Source: Charina bottae
Lineage: Eukaryota; Chordata; Lepidosauria; Squamata; Charinaidae
Assembly (NCBI GenBank): GCA_023362775.1
Contig: JALMGJ010000006.1
Coordinates: 13,686,001-13,750,000, forward strand
Length of the DNA stretch: 64,000 bases
Direction of reading: 5' to 3'
In this document: one piece after another, positions 32,231-42,836 of the stretch
Layout of the letters: every line of letters starts with the position of its first letter
Numbering within the stretch: position 1 is the first letter of the stretch
Notes under the pieces: generated by a model
The model's input: only the letters and a program-made list of their open reading frames with translations
Databases searched by the model: none
Told to the model about the DNA's origin: nothing
Position numbers and translations under genes: made by a program

Positions 32231-34403
32231 AATCCAACCCCATTTAAGAGAAACTCTATCTATACCATCTAATAATGTTCATTGATACATGTTATCTTTT
32301 TTTTTTTTTTTTGTTTCTGGGCAGGATCAAGATACCTTGCTGTTTCAGCAATGGGTGAGAGGCTGTGTATGCAGTGGCAGTTGAACTCTCCTTGATATTG
32401 GCATTGGAACAGCGTCTCCAAACTCACCTGAGGACTGCAGGGTCAATAGCTTAAAGGCAGTAAGGTACACCGAATATGAAGACACCCCTCCCCCCACTTT
32501 GCAAGATCTTTGCTCTGGAATGGCTGCTCATTCTGCCTAACAGTAGATCTGCTCTGCATCAACTCCCTTTTTGTACTTGGAGTTCATTTTGTGTATTCCC
32601 TCTTGATTTGCTCTTACTTAAAAGTTGTGAATGACTGAATGACTGAATGACTGAATGACTGAATGACTGAATGACTGAATGAATGAATGAAGATTCAGTC
32701 TTGCTTTTCATGATACAAGCAACCCAAATAAGAACTGTTTCTGTAGCTGTACCATCAGGGTGTTCAAATCAAATCATATCTTTATTATGGTCGTAGACCA
32801 GCATCAGGGTATTAATTAGATGAATACCATCAATACCTTCAACCTGCTGAGATACCAAGAGAATTTGTTAACTTCCTTCAATCTTGAAGCTGATTCTTTT
32901 TCTTTTTGGCACCATCTTAGAAGTCTGCCAGTGATTTCATAAATAACACAAAGTAATTGAATTATTCTGCAACTGTACTCTCTATATTTTATGAGACTAT
33001 TTCATTACTATTCTTTTTACAAAATTTTGTTTAAAAGTATGCATTAAACATCCTTTGCTGATAAATGAACCTTTGTTACCTTTGTTACATCTAATAAGGG
33101 TTTCTTTTTAAAGAATATCTTCCCAATACAACTTTTCAAATTGTACAATGTAATTTTTAAACTTATATTTTTAAACTTACATTTATCAGAGGTTATGCTT
33201 CTCTTTTAAATGTGTGCTTTTTTAAAAAAAAAAAATCACCGTTAAAAATACATAGACTCCCAATATATGCTGCTTCTGTGTAATTTTCAGAAATATTGGC
33301 TTTTTTAAATGCACCTTTCAAAAACATTATTGATGTATGTGTTGGGGGGCTGTAGATTATTGACTAGAGAAAGATGAATGCCGCTGTCCTCTGTTCCATG
33401 ATGTCATCAGTGCTGTAACACGATCTATTTCCTAAATCCTGCAAATCTGTGATTTTGATTTGCATACTTCCTTGCTTATTCTTGTTACTTGTAAGTGCAA
33501 TCAGTAGAAAAAGGGAAGTTTGCAGAAAGGATCCTGATGCACACCAGGCCCTATCCATCTGACTGGATTTTGTTTTGAATAAATTGTGCATCTTTCTCCA
33601 GAGCCAACTACAGCTGGATTGGGAATCCAATCTTCTCCCACCTTCATGCATGTATATAGTTTTCAGTCCTTGGATTTTTACCATTCTTCCAATATAGAAT
33701 GCTGTGTTATATCTACTGTCTACGTAATGCAGGGTTGGGATTCCTTGAATTAAATACAGTAGTGAGGTTGATATGAATGCAGGATCCATTGGCCAGATGA
33801 AGATAAATGCCTAAATTACACTTAAATCTGACCATGACAAAAACATTGCCTACTCTTACCCTCTCTTCTCCCCCCCCCCCCCTCTTCTTTATTTCTAGTA
33901 TGCTTGAGATGCTTGGCTGTTTTAGGTATTCAGTATACTGTGTTTTATGGGAATGATATGCTACTGAAGATATCTGTACTGACCTCTTGTTTACCATGCG
34001 GTGTTACCTGCTGTTAACATTGCATAAATCCTCATATAGTTAATGTTGCCATTTAATCATAGGCACAATGCTGCATGGATTTATAGTTTGCCTGTCCTGT
34101 AAATCTCCCTCTGTGGTTCATTGCTTCTAAGCCAGGCAAGTGTGATGGCAAGAGAGAAAAGCAAATACAATTCAATGAGAAATTCATGATACAGAATTCC
34201 CATTTCCATTGGATGCCAAGATTCAATGGCAGGCAGGAATGGGAGGAAGGCCTTTTTAAGTCTCTGACAGGCTAAAGAAGTTGAGTTATGTGAACCCCTT
34301 CCAGTATTTTCTTATCTCTATCGCTTATTTCCATGCCATTTTTTTCCTTCTCTGCTTGGTCGGTTGAAGAAGATGGCTTCATAAACAAGAGGGAGCAGGA
34401 ATA
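32231..34403. other. Mostly unique AT-rich sequence
   Basis: About 2.1 kb with an imperfect (CTGAATGA)n run at 32629-32692 and T and C homopolymer runs. The minus-strand frame at 33364-33789 (141 residues) has no recognisable domain, and I treat it as chance. Confidence 0.4.
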
Positions 34404-34408
34404 ACTCA

Positions 34409-34858
34409 TGTCAGAGGGCGCGCGGATGGAGCGGCCTTCCTCTCTCCTAGGCACCAGTGATCCAAGTACTATGCAGTAAATAGACTCCAAACAGAAGTTA
34501 TATCAAATATCCTATTTACTTTATATACATACGTATTTACAGATCACTTCCACAGGTAACAAATGATACACCATCAACGATACAGCTTTCACGAGGTAAA
34601 TGGGAATAAAATGGAATACAGAATATCTCTGCATTTATAGTCAAACTGACCTATCACATCATAGGTCAATCTCGTTAACTACCACACCCAACCTAACTCT
34701 AAGCACCTGTTGAATGAGTCACACATGACATATCATTCCTACAACAATGGCTGCTAATTGGGTGACTGTGCAGAATATTTCACCTTTTACCTAGACATCA
34801 AGCCTCTCTGTATAATTTATATCTAGAAGTAAATTCCTGGGTTTATCAAACCCTAACA
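34409..34858 (+). mobile_element. Probable solo LTR
   Basis: This 450-bp unit begins TGTCAGAGGG and ends CCCTAACA, flanked by a perfect 5-bp duplication ACTCA (34404-34408 and 34859-34863). It contains a TATATA box (about 34522) and AATAAA (34605-34610), spaced as U3-R-U5 would require. It shares the first eight bases TGTCAGAG with the sense 5' end of the gypsy LTR at 27685-28052, but not its body. No internal coding region is attached. Confidence 0.75.
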
Positions 34859-34920
34859 ACTCAACATGCTGAACTTCAGATCAACAACAAAGGGAACTGT
34901 CATGGAGCTTTTGCACACAC

Positions 34921-35095
34921 TGAGTAAAGAATATGGTAAAAAAAGTCAAGATAGTGGCCATGATGGTGCAATCAAAGCTCCACCATTTATTTATTTGATT
35001 TAGATGGCTGTCCAACTCCAAAATGACACCCTTTTTGATGGCACCATCATGGCTGCCATATTGACTTTTTTGCCCATACTCTGTGGACACCTTTG
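34921..35095. repeat. Unclassified palindromic repeat (AAGATGGCGGC-type)
   Basis: The left arm ATGGTAAAAAAAGTCAAGAT continues through GTGGCCATGATGGTG. The right arm (35036-35091) is its inverse with a few changes. The arms are separated by an AT-rich spacer containing ATTTATTTATTTGA. Other copies of the arm are at 2797, 38034, 54421, 55397, 62393 and 63950. Confidence 0.6.
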
Positions 35096-35374
35096 GTAGC
35101 CTGCAACTGAACAGAGTGGCTCCTTTCAACCTGGCAAGAGCTCCGTTATTAAAACTCATGGAAGACACTTTCAAACTACACATGAGCTTCTGCAAATATT
35201 CCCAGTCCCTGTAAACTCTCTTAATGCTTCACATTCTCTGAGGAACATATGTACAACTTGTAGATAGTCCTTAAAGGGGAGAAGCCACAAAAATAGTTAC
35301 CAAATAAGAGGCCACCCTTCTAATTTTTTGATGTTGAATGTGAAGGAAACAGGCTAAATCTTGAGACACTAGAT

Positions 35375-35460
35375 CAGTGTTTCTCAGCCTCATGCTGGCT
35401 GGGGGAATTCTGAGAGTTGAAGTCCACACATCTCAAAGTTGCTGAGGTTGAGAAACACTG
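35375..35460. mobile_element. Palindromic hAT MITE (family P), internally deleted
   Basis: Ends CAGTGTTTCTCAGCCT and GAGGTTGAGAAACACTG, with a perfect 8-bp duplication CACTAGAT (35367-35374 and 35461-35468). Most of the left arm is deleted. Confidence 0.9.
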
Positions 35461-35468
35461 CACTAGAT

Positions 35469-36853
35469 AATGGATAATTCCGGCATTCGACTCTGTCATA
35501 TCATGCTGCTGTTGATCACATCACTTGTTTAGGGTTATCACTGATACTATCTTGTCAATCGCCAATTATTACGCTAAGAAATTTCTCTACTTTCCTTTGT
35601 TTGTTTATTTATTTATCAAATTTTACCACCACCTATCTCCCCCCCAAAGGTTTCATTCAAGAAACAGAAGGAAAAAGCATTTCCCCCCCTTCTGACTCCT
35701 TATTGTTTTCCCAAATCCTGAAGTGAGAATTTGGTTTTGATTCTCATTAAGTATTCAGATGGCCATGAAAACACAGAAAGGAGAGGAGATTCTTGTGCAA
35801 TGCAGCAATTCTTTTTTCTCTCCCATTCCTTTTCCAGCAAAGGAAAAGTAATCCTTTCTCTCTGTTTCTCACCCTCCTAGATCAGAAATCCTTGTCCCCT
35901 TTTCTTACTAAGGCAACTTTTTTGCCTATTTCCAAGTGAAGCTGCGTCCTACAACATGCTCAAGAGCACCCCTCTTAGCAGATGTGTATGTGTCTTGTCT
36001 TCTGGGTGACCCTCTTCTTTGCCGTAGTAAGAAAGTTTAATGATACATCTTTATTTTTCTCCTTTCCTCATCTAGGCCTAAACTCTGTGTATGTTCCATT
36101 AAAGTGAATCACTTCTCAAAATCCCCTGGTTCCCCACCTTTCTTTGAATTCAGTCCTTATTTTTCTCTCATTGTAATGAATGTATTGAATTTTCCATTGA
36201 TTATTTACTGCTTTATATTTGACTGCTTTGTATGCTAGCCTCAAATATTCTCTGTGCTACATTCACCATAAATTGTCAGCTTTTTTTCACTCTGATGATA
36301 TAAAAAGGATGAAGTGTCACGTCACAGCATAAATGTCTACCTTTCATTGCATACTAGTGTCAGGCACAAGCAAGTAACTCACGAGGTTTGTGTTGCAATG
36401 TTGTGACAGAAGTTTCATCTTCTCTTCTCCCTCGACCTCCTGCAGGTGCCTATTGTCAACTGCTTATTATTTGACTACCTTGTGCACCATTTGTCTCAAA
36501 TATTATTTAACACATCATTTTGATCGGTTATTCAATAGAACTTATTTTTTGGATTTCTGGAATGCATAACCCTGTTTAATAAACTCTAGTGTTAAAAGTG
36601 CAAGATGATGTCAGAGAAGCTCAGGAAAGGCTACTGAAAAATTGAGAGATCTCATGACCTCATGATCTTTCAACCATGGATAAGTGTTTTAAATTTGGAT
36701 GGTAGATCCTTTTTTTTTTTTTTTTTTGGGTGGTGGAAAAATGTTCTGGTATCTGTGGCTCTGGGTTGCCAACTCCTGCTATTATAGGGATAAAATCACT
36801 TGCCTGTGATTTGATAGGAAGGACACTGAATAAGTACAATGAAGGGAGAAGAA
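35469..36853. other. Mostly unique sequence with a short L2 tail
   Basis: 35595-35660 is a short minus-strand L2 tail (TTTATTTATTTATCAAATTT, CACCTATCTCCCCCCCAA). The rest, including a T20 run near 36711-36727, shows no supported feature. Confidence 0.4.
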
Positions 36854-36868
36854 GAGAGAAAAACAGCT

Positions 36869-37344
36869 TGTGAGACTATTATATGTGCAAAAATGGAAAG
36901 ACTCTGACATACCTATAATGGAGGAATGGTTGATGAAGATGATAGAATTAGTAGAAATGGCAAAATTGACTTGTCTGATTAGAGGAAAGGACAATAATCT
37001 CATTTATTAGTGACTGGAAACCCCTTATGGACTTTTTGCTGAAGAAAGAAAAAAATGAACCCATGATTTATGGGTTTGATGATTAGAAAGGGCAGACTAT
37101 GTAAAGAAGGAAATTATGATGTAATCTTACAGAGAGTAAAATATAAATACATGTATAACCGTGGTTAAGAAGATAGGAAGCCGCTTCTTTATAAATATTT
37201 TATTCTGTTCTGTTCTGTTCTTTCTTTTCCTTCTTTTCTCTATTATCTATTCACTATTTTTATTTTATTTTATTTCTTTTCTAAAAATTGTATTGTTCTT
37301 ATCTTATTAATATTTTCTTTAATAAAAATTAGTTTTTAAAAAAG
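36869..37344 (+). mobile_element. L1 LINE 3' end
   Basis: A 5'-truncated insertion flanked by a perfect 15-bp duplication GAGAGAAAAACAGCT (36854-36868 and 37345-37359). The coding remnant corresponds to the ORF2 C-terminus (EEWLMKMIELVEMAKLT), which is also seen in the copy at 52351. A pyrimidine-rich 3' UTR and an A-rich end follow AATAAAAATT. Frame broken. Confidence 0.85.
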
Positions 37345-37544
37345 GAGAGAAAAACAGCTCTAGAGTGGGGAAGGTGAAAGATAGGGGGAATCAGCAGTTA
37401 GTATTTTCAATGCAAAGGGGCTGAAACAGGTTGTCTGTTCTTTGCCTGGACAAATTAGTGTATCTCCAGCAGTGAATTTAAAACAACTTTGTCTGAAATG
37501 AGAAGTGAGTGTTACATCTCATTCATATATAATATCCTTCTGTT

Positions 37545-37622
37545 CATTCATTTATTTGATTTTAATTTATTTATTTATAATTTGATTTATATCACTGCTC
37601 CATCTCCCCCAAAGGGGACTCT
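37545..37622 (-). mobile_element. L2-clade LINE 3' tail fragment
   Basis: ATTTATTTATTTATAATTTG, CTCCATCTCCCCCAAAGGGG and ACTCT, directly abutted by a SINE at 37623. Confidence 0.65.
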
Positions 37623-37849
37623 ATCCTGCCTTTATTATTTTTATAAATAACTCAAGGCAGCAAACATACTTAATACTCCTTCGTCCTCCTATTTTCCCCA
37701 CAACAGCAACCCTGTGAGGTGGGTTGGGCTGAGAGAGAGTGAGTGGCCCAAGGTCACCCAGCCGGCTTTCATGCATCAGGCGGGACTAGAATTCTCAGAC
37801 TCCTGGTTTCTAGCCCAGCACCTTAACCACTAGACCAAACTGGCTCTCT
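37623..37849 (-). mobile_element. MIR/CORE-like SINE (type 1 tail)
   Basis: Antisense copy: CCTGCCTTTATTATTTTTAT tail, GGCCCAAGGTCACCCAGCCG core and CACTAGACCAAACTGGCTC head. It appears inserted at the end of the L2 tail fragment. Confidence 0.85.
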
Positions 37850-38033
37850 CCTCCTCACCCATTCCTTTTAGTGCTTATTGGGGCCAAATTGAGAGCAAGA
37901 TTGTTAATGACCTGAGGAATATACAGTAGCTCGAATACATTTCCAGTTGATAAAATTTCCCCTTTTTCCTTTCCTGAAATTACTGAGTTGTTCTTCATTT
38001 GCACAAAGGCATATTTTCAAGTAGGGGCATCTT

Positions 38034-38185
38034 CAGGGGGATCAGAAAGTCCAAGATGGCAGCCACAAGCAGGTGACCAAAGCCTCAGCCTTTTTTATCT
38101 CAACACATGTAAAAAAAAAGGGGGGGGGGCTTCAATTGCCTGGTTATGGCTGCCATCTTGATTTTTTGGACCCCCCTCCAGACAT
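38034..38185. repeat. Unclassified palindromic repeat (AAGATGGCGGC-type)
   Basis: The left arm AAAGTCCAAGATGGCAGCCA and right arm TGGCTGCCATCTTGATTTTT are inverted over about 55 bp each, around a spacer with A9 and G10 runs. This is the clearest two-armed copy of the family. Confidence 0.65.
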
Positions 38186-38999
38186 TCCTGTTTTCAGAGA
38201 AGATAGTGTAAAGATGCCAAAAGAAGTAATTAAACCAGTTTAAAATGTTTGTTATGTCTTATTTCAGAGAAGACAAACAGAAATGGGAGACTTGAATGCA
38301 TAAAGTATCCCGCTTGGGGCTGAACATTTTTGCCAGAATTTTCAGAGCCAAGTAGCAAATTCAGCATGAACATGGCTGTTCAGGAATCAGTCACGAATCA
38401 AAGCCAAGCAGCCTCATGAACTGAGCAGATGAAATCAGAAGCTGAAGACTTAAATGAAGGAAGCTGGTTGTGGGCAATGAAATGAGAAGGCAAACAGTAA
38501 TGTAAGGCTGAAAAAACAGATATAATTAGAAGAGTGGTCTCAGATCTCTAGAACCAGGATGACAGAGCCACATTCATGATATGTTGCTTCACAAAGCTAA
38601 GTGCGCCTTAGCCAAAAGTATTTACAATCATGCTTCTTCAACCATCTGCCCATTTCAGCTAGCATTTTGCTGGAGTGTCTTTATATTTCACTCTCTGTTG
38701 ATTGTCCAGACTGTGTCGTGTCTCTTCAACATGTCATCTCATGCATTCTTATGGAGATGATGGTGGTCTATATTCTTCTTCTAGATTAGACTCAGATTGG
38801 GCAGATTTGGAAACTGTTCTCGAATCAGAGATAAATGACTTCTGAGCTGCTACTCTTCCCTCTGCATCTGCCTCAGACTGGTCTATATCTCTGACCAACA
38901 ATAGCTATAGCTAGAATTTCCAGGACCCTCAAGTCCTTATATATTTTCACATCTCATAGAAGAGAATATATGTAGCACAGGGCTGAACTGGGGAGTCCT
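38186..38999. other. Unannotated sequence
   Basis: No supported gene or repeat. Confidence 0.3.
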
Positions 39000-39425
39000 T
39001 GGTGCTCTCTGAGCTTGCTTGCTTGTTTGCAGACATTTCATTTCATTACCCAACTAGGTAACATCATCAGTGCGAGTGAGTGTGGGGTTTGCTGCCTGTT
39101 TATATACAGTAGCTTGCCCTGCCAGTGTTGGTGGGGGTGTGGTTTTCTCCTTGGTAGTTCCTTGATTGGGATATTGTTTTCTGCTTGATTGTTTGCCTGG
39201 TGTTAATCGCTGCTTATCTGGGTGTTGGCTGCTGGAGAGGATGTGTTCTGGTCTTTCTGTTTCCTTCATAGCTTTTCTATTGTCACTTTTGAATGGTGCG
39301 AAAATATCACTTATTTCTATGTGTCTATTGATGGCTGATTTGTCTGAATGCCAAGCTTCCAGGAATTCTCTAGCATTTTTGGATTTGGCTTGGTCTAGGA
39401 TGCTCAGAGTTTCCCACTGGTAATG
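39000..39425 (-). mobile_element. Penelope-like element: end of the GIY-YIG region and 3' terminus
   Basis: The sense frame from 39425 down to a stop near 39054 contains NAREFLEAWHSDKSAINRHI, the conserved end of PLE endonuclease proteins, then a basic and Pro/Thr-rich tail (KEKTTPPPTLAGQA). The frame is open across the part retained. Reverse transcriptase and the GIY-YIG catalytic residues lie upstream and are lost by truncation. Directly after the stop the RNA would fold into the hammerhead core described separately. Confidence 0.85.
39017..39075 (-). ncRNA. Hammerhead ribozyme core of a Penelope-like element
   Basis: On the minus strand: CTGATGA (39070-39064), stem II GTTACC/GGTAAT (6 pairs including one G-U), GAAA (39044-39041), and a GTC cleavage triplet (39034-39032). 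TGC after the cleavage site pairs with GCA before the first box, starting stem I. All invariant core boxes are present. A 5-nt duplication (TGAAA) lies between GAAA and GTC, where stem III is normally almost absent. PLEs are known to carry such type I hammerheads. Confidence 0.78.
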
Positions 39426-39727
39426 ATTTTCGAAGAGAGGATTCTGAAAAATCAGCAGCTAATTGGACCCTAATTTCTCTTTGGATTTCACAAACATCTT
39501 TTCGTTTATTTAAGAAAAAACCTCTGGGCCGTAATTATGTTGGAAAATTGCTTTGGGTAATTTCCAGCTTAGTCTCTACCCAGCACATTCCCAGTAAACC
39601 CCTAGATCCAGATCAGAGCAAGCACATGCCTCACTCAGTTCAGCTAGCAAAAAATAGTCTGATTAAGAAAAAAATCCTCACGTCTTCCAAATGTGCCCAT
39701 TAGCTGCAAAAGGGGATCCCTAAATAT
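39426..39727. other. Unannotated sequence
   Basis: No supported feature. Confidence 0.3.
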
Positions 39728-39735
39728 TTGTAGAC

Positions 39736-40523
39736 CAGGGATTCTCAAAGTGGGTGGTACTGCCTCCCTGTGGGCGGTGGAAAGATCCAGGGGACAAGGA
39801 GGGAAAAGGGGGCAGCATGGGGGAATCAGAACCAAGAGAGTGAAAAAAGTTTTTTCCAAAATCTGCTGTATAGGACAAAATCAATGCCCAAAAATATAAG
39901 TGACCAACACTTAAGCAACACATAAATTATACAAAGAATAAAATTAACATATTTATACATGCACAAAACCACGGTATTATTTTATTTTGTGGCCCGAAGT
40001 CAGAGTTAAAGTCAGAACGTTTCTTTGTATTTTGGTAACTTGGTCTGGACAGGAGATGCTGCAGAAACCAGCCAAACCAGATGGTAGGTGCTGTGAGGAC
40101 TGGTGATCAGCATGTTTTCATGCTCTGAATGTTTTTAATTTGCAGTAGCCCTAGTACAGCGGTGGGGAACCTTTTTTCTGCCAAGGGCCATTTGGATATT
40201 TATAACCAGGGACCGGGGTTGGTGGGGTGGGAGTTTCTGGGATTTCCGCAGACCGGGGGCTGGAGTTTGCAGGTGGGAGCAAATCACAAGCACTGGGGGG
40301 CGGGGTTTGCAGGCGGGAGCCAATCGCGTGGAAGGGGCGGGGTTTGTGGGCGGGAACCCCGCGGGCCTTAGGCGGGAGCCTTATACGGCCCGTGGGCCTG
40401 ACGTTGCCCACCCCTGCCCTAGTAGAAAGAATTGTGTGGTTGTGTGTGTGTACGAATGGTGGCAGTACGAATGTGGCCTGGGAGGCAAGGGGGTGGCAGC
40501 CTGGAAGTGTTTGGGAACCATCG
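39736..40523. mobile_element. hAT element carrying a second hAT insertion
   Basis: The left end CAGGGATTCTCAAAGTGGG and the right end TTTGGGAACCATCG are inverted hAT-type termini. The flanks TTGTAGAC (39728-39735) and TGCTAGAC (40524-40531) agree at 6 of 8 positions. A separate 260-bp hAT element with its own exact duplication lies inside (40157-40416). No transposase domain is readable. Confidence 0.6.
40157..40416. mobile_element. GC-rich hAT MITE
   Basis: Ends CAGCGGTGGGGAACCTTTT and GACGTTGCCCACCCCTG with a perfect 8-bp duplication CCCTAGTA (40149-40156 and 40417-40424). The interior has four degenerate GCGGGGTTTGCAGGCGGGA-like units. Plus- and minus-strand frames over it are artefacts of composition. 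Confidence 0.88.
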
Positions 40524-40531
40524 TGCTAGAC

Positions 40532-41648
40532 AATGCAGGTAACATAACAGCTTGTGCCATCCCTGTTTCTCCTAAGCCCCAGGAAGAGATGGAGAAGGAG
40601 GGGGATGCTGGGAACAGTGAACAGGATACAGTTTCCCTGCCCTTTGCAGCACAGGAAGTTTTGGGGGAGAACTGCATTCTGGACTCTCCCCCAAGAACAT
40701 GTGTTTCTTCCTATCTTCTTTACCACCATTTATGCAATAGATGAAAACTCTGAAGAAGAAATACTTCTGCACAGCAGCATTTTCCAGGTCTCAGATGCCC
40801 ACTTTGATGCATCATCAAAAAAGACAGTCAAAAAAGAAAGAAATGGAAAATACATGGCTCCAGGCAGCCTTTGGTCCCAGCATCACAGTTTTGGCAGCCT
40901 CAGAGACGCCACTGATAAACATCAGCGCAGTGGATTTCTGTCAAGTGAAAACAAGATGAAAATGGTGTTGTAAGCAGCCCAAGGAAAAGCCCGATCCCCA
41001 ATGAAGATCTCGTCCTTCCAAATGGAGGGGGAGAGATCCAGAACATGTGTATGTTGCTCACACTAACTTTGTGATTTCAACATGAAGACCCTCTACAAGT
41101 GAGAACCTTCCCCACCTCCTTCCACGTATAATAACTGTGGAATGTGGTCAGAACAGGACTTACAGTGACCCCTCTTTCCCTCTTGTGAACATTACACCAA
41201 GAGAAGTGCTAAGTATTCTGCAGACATGGTATTGCTTCTGTGTGAATGCAGTTCACATTCTCATTACCCTGGCTCTCTCTGCGAAGAAGGGAGGCCAATG
41301 AATTCAACCAAGGTCAGCGCAAGACTTCCAATTACATCTTTGCCTTGACAGAGAGGCAAAAATGAAAGCCGGCATGCAGTGAAGCAAAGCCTGGCATTAT
41401 GCTGAACAAATCAGAATGCTGCATTTTAATCAGCCCAGAATAAGCCTGGGCTGTGTGAAGATGATGATTATCGCCATGCAGTCATTTCTGCCCAGTTTCA
41501 CTTACAATGAAAGTCAAAAGATCCAGGATTTGCACAGACTGCAAATTCCTGGGATGTTGCCACGTACATTTCTAACATGGTCTTAGGGTATTGGCAACAA
41601 GTGCACTGCACAAGGGAAGGTTAGATGTTTTCCATTCTGGAGGAATGC
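40532..41648. other. Unannotated sequence
   Basis: Overlapping 60-145-residue frames occur in several phases between 40300 and 40980, but none shows a domain, splice pattern or codon bias I can defend. Confidence 0.35.
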
Positions 41649-41650
41649 AA

Positions 41651-41826
41651 AAGGAAAGGAAAGGAAAGGAAAGGAAAGGAAAGGAAAGGAAAGGGAAGGG
41701 AAGGGAAGGGAAGGGAAGGGAAGGGAAGGGAAGGGAAGGGAAGGGGAAGGGGAAGGGGAAGGGGAAGGGGAAGGGGAAGGGGAAGGGGAAGGGGAAGGGG
41801 AAGGGGAAGGGGAAGGGGAAGGGAAC
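41651..41826 (+). repeat. (GGAAA)n-(GGGAA)n-(GGGGAA)n purine tract
   Basis: About 175 bp without a pyrimidine on the plus strand, with the unit growing in G content from left to right. It resumes at 42112-42170 after a GC-rich segment. Confidence 0.97.
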
Positions 41827-42111
41827 GACACGATTTTAGGAAACGACACGATTTTTTATTGGTTAAAACCCTCCTACAACCGGCCCTGGCACGCCCCCAG
41901 TGGGAACGGGCGGCTGGGCCCACGGGAATGAAGATGACAAAAAAACACTCCTGACTGGAGAAACGCAACAAAAAACCCCCACACGCCCACCGGCAAAACC
42001 GCCGCCCACCAAAGTCATCCAGGTGAAACCCCAACAGGCAGTCCGGCCGGGAAGGCCCACAGGGAAGGCCGCGCTCACGTGATCGGCGGCGGGGAGGGTG
42101 CCCGCTCACGC
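41827..42111. other. GC-rich segment inside the purine microsatellite
   Basis: About 285 bp rich in C, G and CpG, starting with a 13-bp direct repeat ACGACACGATTTT (twice within 41825-41855) and ending near CACGTGATCGGCGGCGG. It splits the GGGGAA array. I do not recognise a transposon or RNA in it. The small frames it contains are not supported as coding. Confidence 0.5.
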
Positions 42112-42170
42112 CACGGGGAAGGGGAAGGGGAAGGGGAAGGGGAAGGGAAAGGGAAAGGAAAGGAAGGGAC
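42112..42170 (+). repeat. (GGGGAA)n-(GGAAA)n purine tract, second part
   Basis: This is the mirror continuation of the tract at 41651-41826: the unit composition falls back from GGGGAA to GGAAA, as if the array were symmetric around the GC-rich segment. Confidence 0.93.
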
Positions 42171-42179
42171 TATCTAGGG

Positions 42180-42828
42180 CAGAGCTTTCCAAACTGTGTG
42201 TCGGGACACGTTAGTGTGTCGGCTGCAGTGTCTGGGTGTGTCGCAGCTGCTGCTGCTGCCTCCGAGCCCTGCCAGGATTCCGTGCAGGTCCTAGTGCCTG
42301 CCTTGTGCCTGGCTGCCTCCAAACCTGCCCTGCCAGGATTTCATGCAGGTCCTAGTGCTTGCCTTGTGCCTTGCTGCCTCCAAACCTGCCCTGCCAGGAT
42401 TTCATGCAGGTCCTAGTGCTTGCCTTGTGCCTTGCTGCCTCCAAACCTGCTGTGATTCCGCACAGGCCCTAGTGCCTGCCTTGTGCCCTGCTGCCTCCAA
42501 ACCTGCCCTGCCAGGATTTCATGCAGGTCCTAGTGCTTGCCTTGTGCCTTGCTGCCTCCAAACCTGCCCTGCCAGGATTCTGCGCAGGTCCTAGTGCCTG
42601 CCTTGTGCCTTGCTGCCTCCAAACCTTCTGTGATTCCGCGCAGGTCCTAGTGCCTGCCTTGTGCCTTGCTGCCTCCAAACCTGCTGTGATTCCGTGCAGG
42701 TCCTAGTGCCTGCCTTGTGCCCTGCTGTAAGAGTGTGTCGCGAAATGATGCCCTGCTGTAAGAGTGTGTCACAAACTGATGCATGTCTAAAAAGTGTGTC
42801 ACCAACATGAAAAGTTTGGAAAGCTCTG
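42180..42828. mobile_element. hAT MITE (family R, long form with internal minisatellite)
   Basis: Ends CAGAGCTTTCCAAACTGTG and AAAGTTTGGAAAGCTCTG, with a perfect 8-bp duplication ATCTAGGG (42172-42179 and 42829-42836). It is in reverse orientation to the short form at 30976. About 450 bp of the interior (42270-42725) is a tandem array of roughly 50-66-bp units containing GCAGGTCCTAGTGCCTGCCT. The repeating frames across it reflect this array. Confidence 0.92.
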
Positions 42829-42836
42829 ATCTAGGG

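Noticed and set aside
33364..33789. 141-residue minus-strand frame
   Set aside because: Low-complexity codon use without motifs; no supporting context.
40129..40980. Possible exon or GC-rich gene start
   Set aside because: The GC-rich part is a hAT MITE with exact TSDs; flanking frames lack domains, splice logic or consistent phase.
41583..42109. Frames of 80-160 residues across the GGGAA tract
   Set aside because: Translations of the purine microsatellite and its GC-rich insert; no domain, and open on both strands.
42270..42725. Tandem repeats resembling a CRISPR array
   Set aside because: Eukaryotic minisatellite with contiguous 50-66-bp units and no unique spacers, inside a hAT element.
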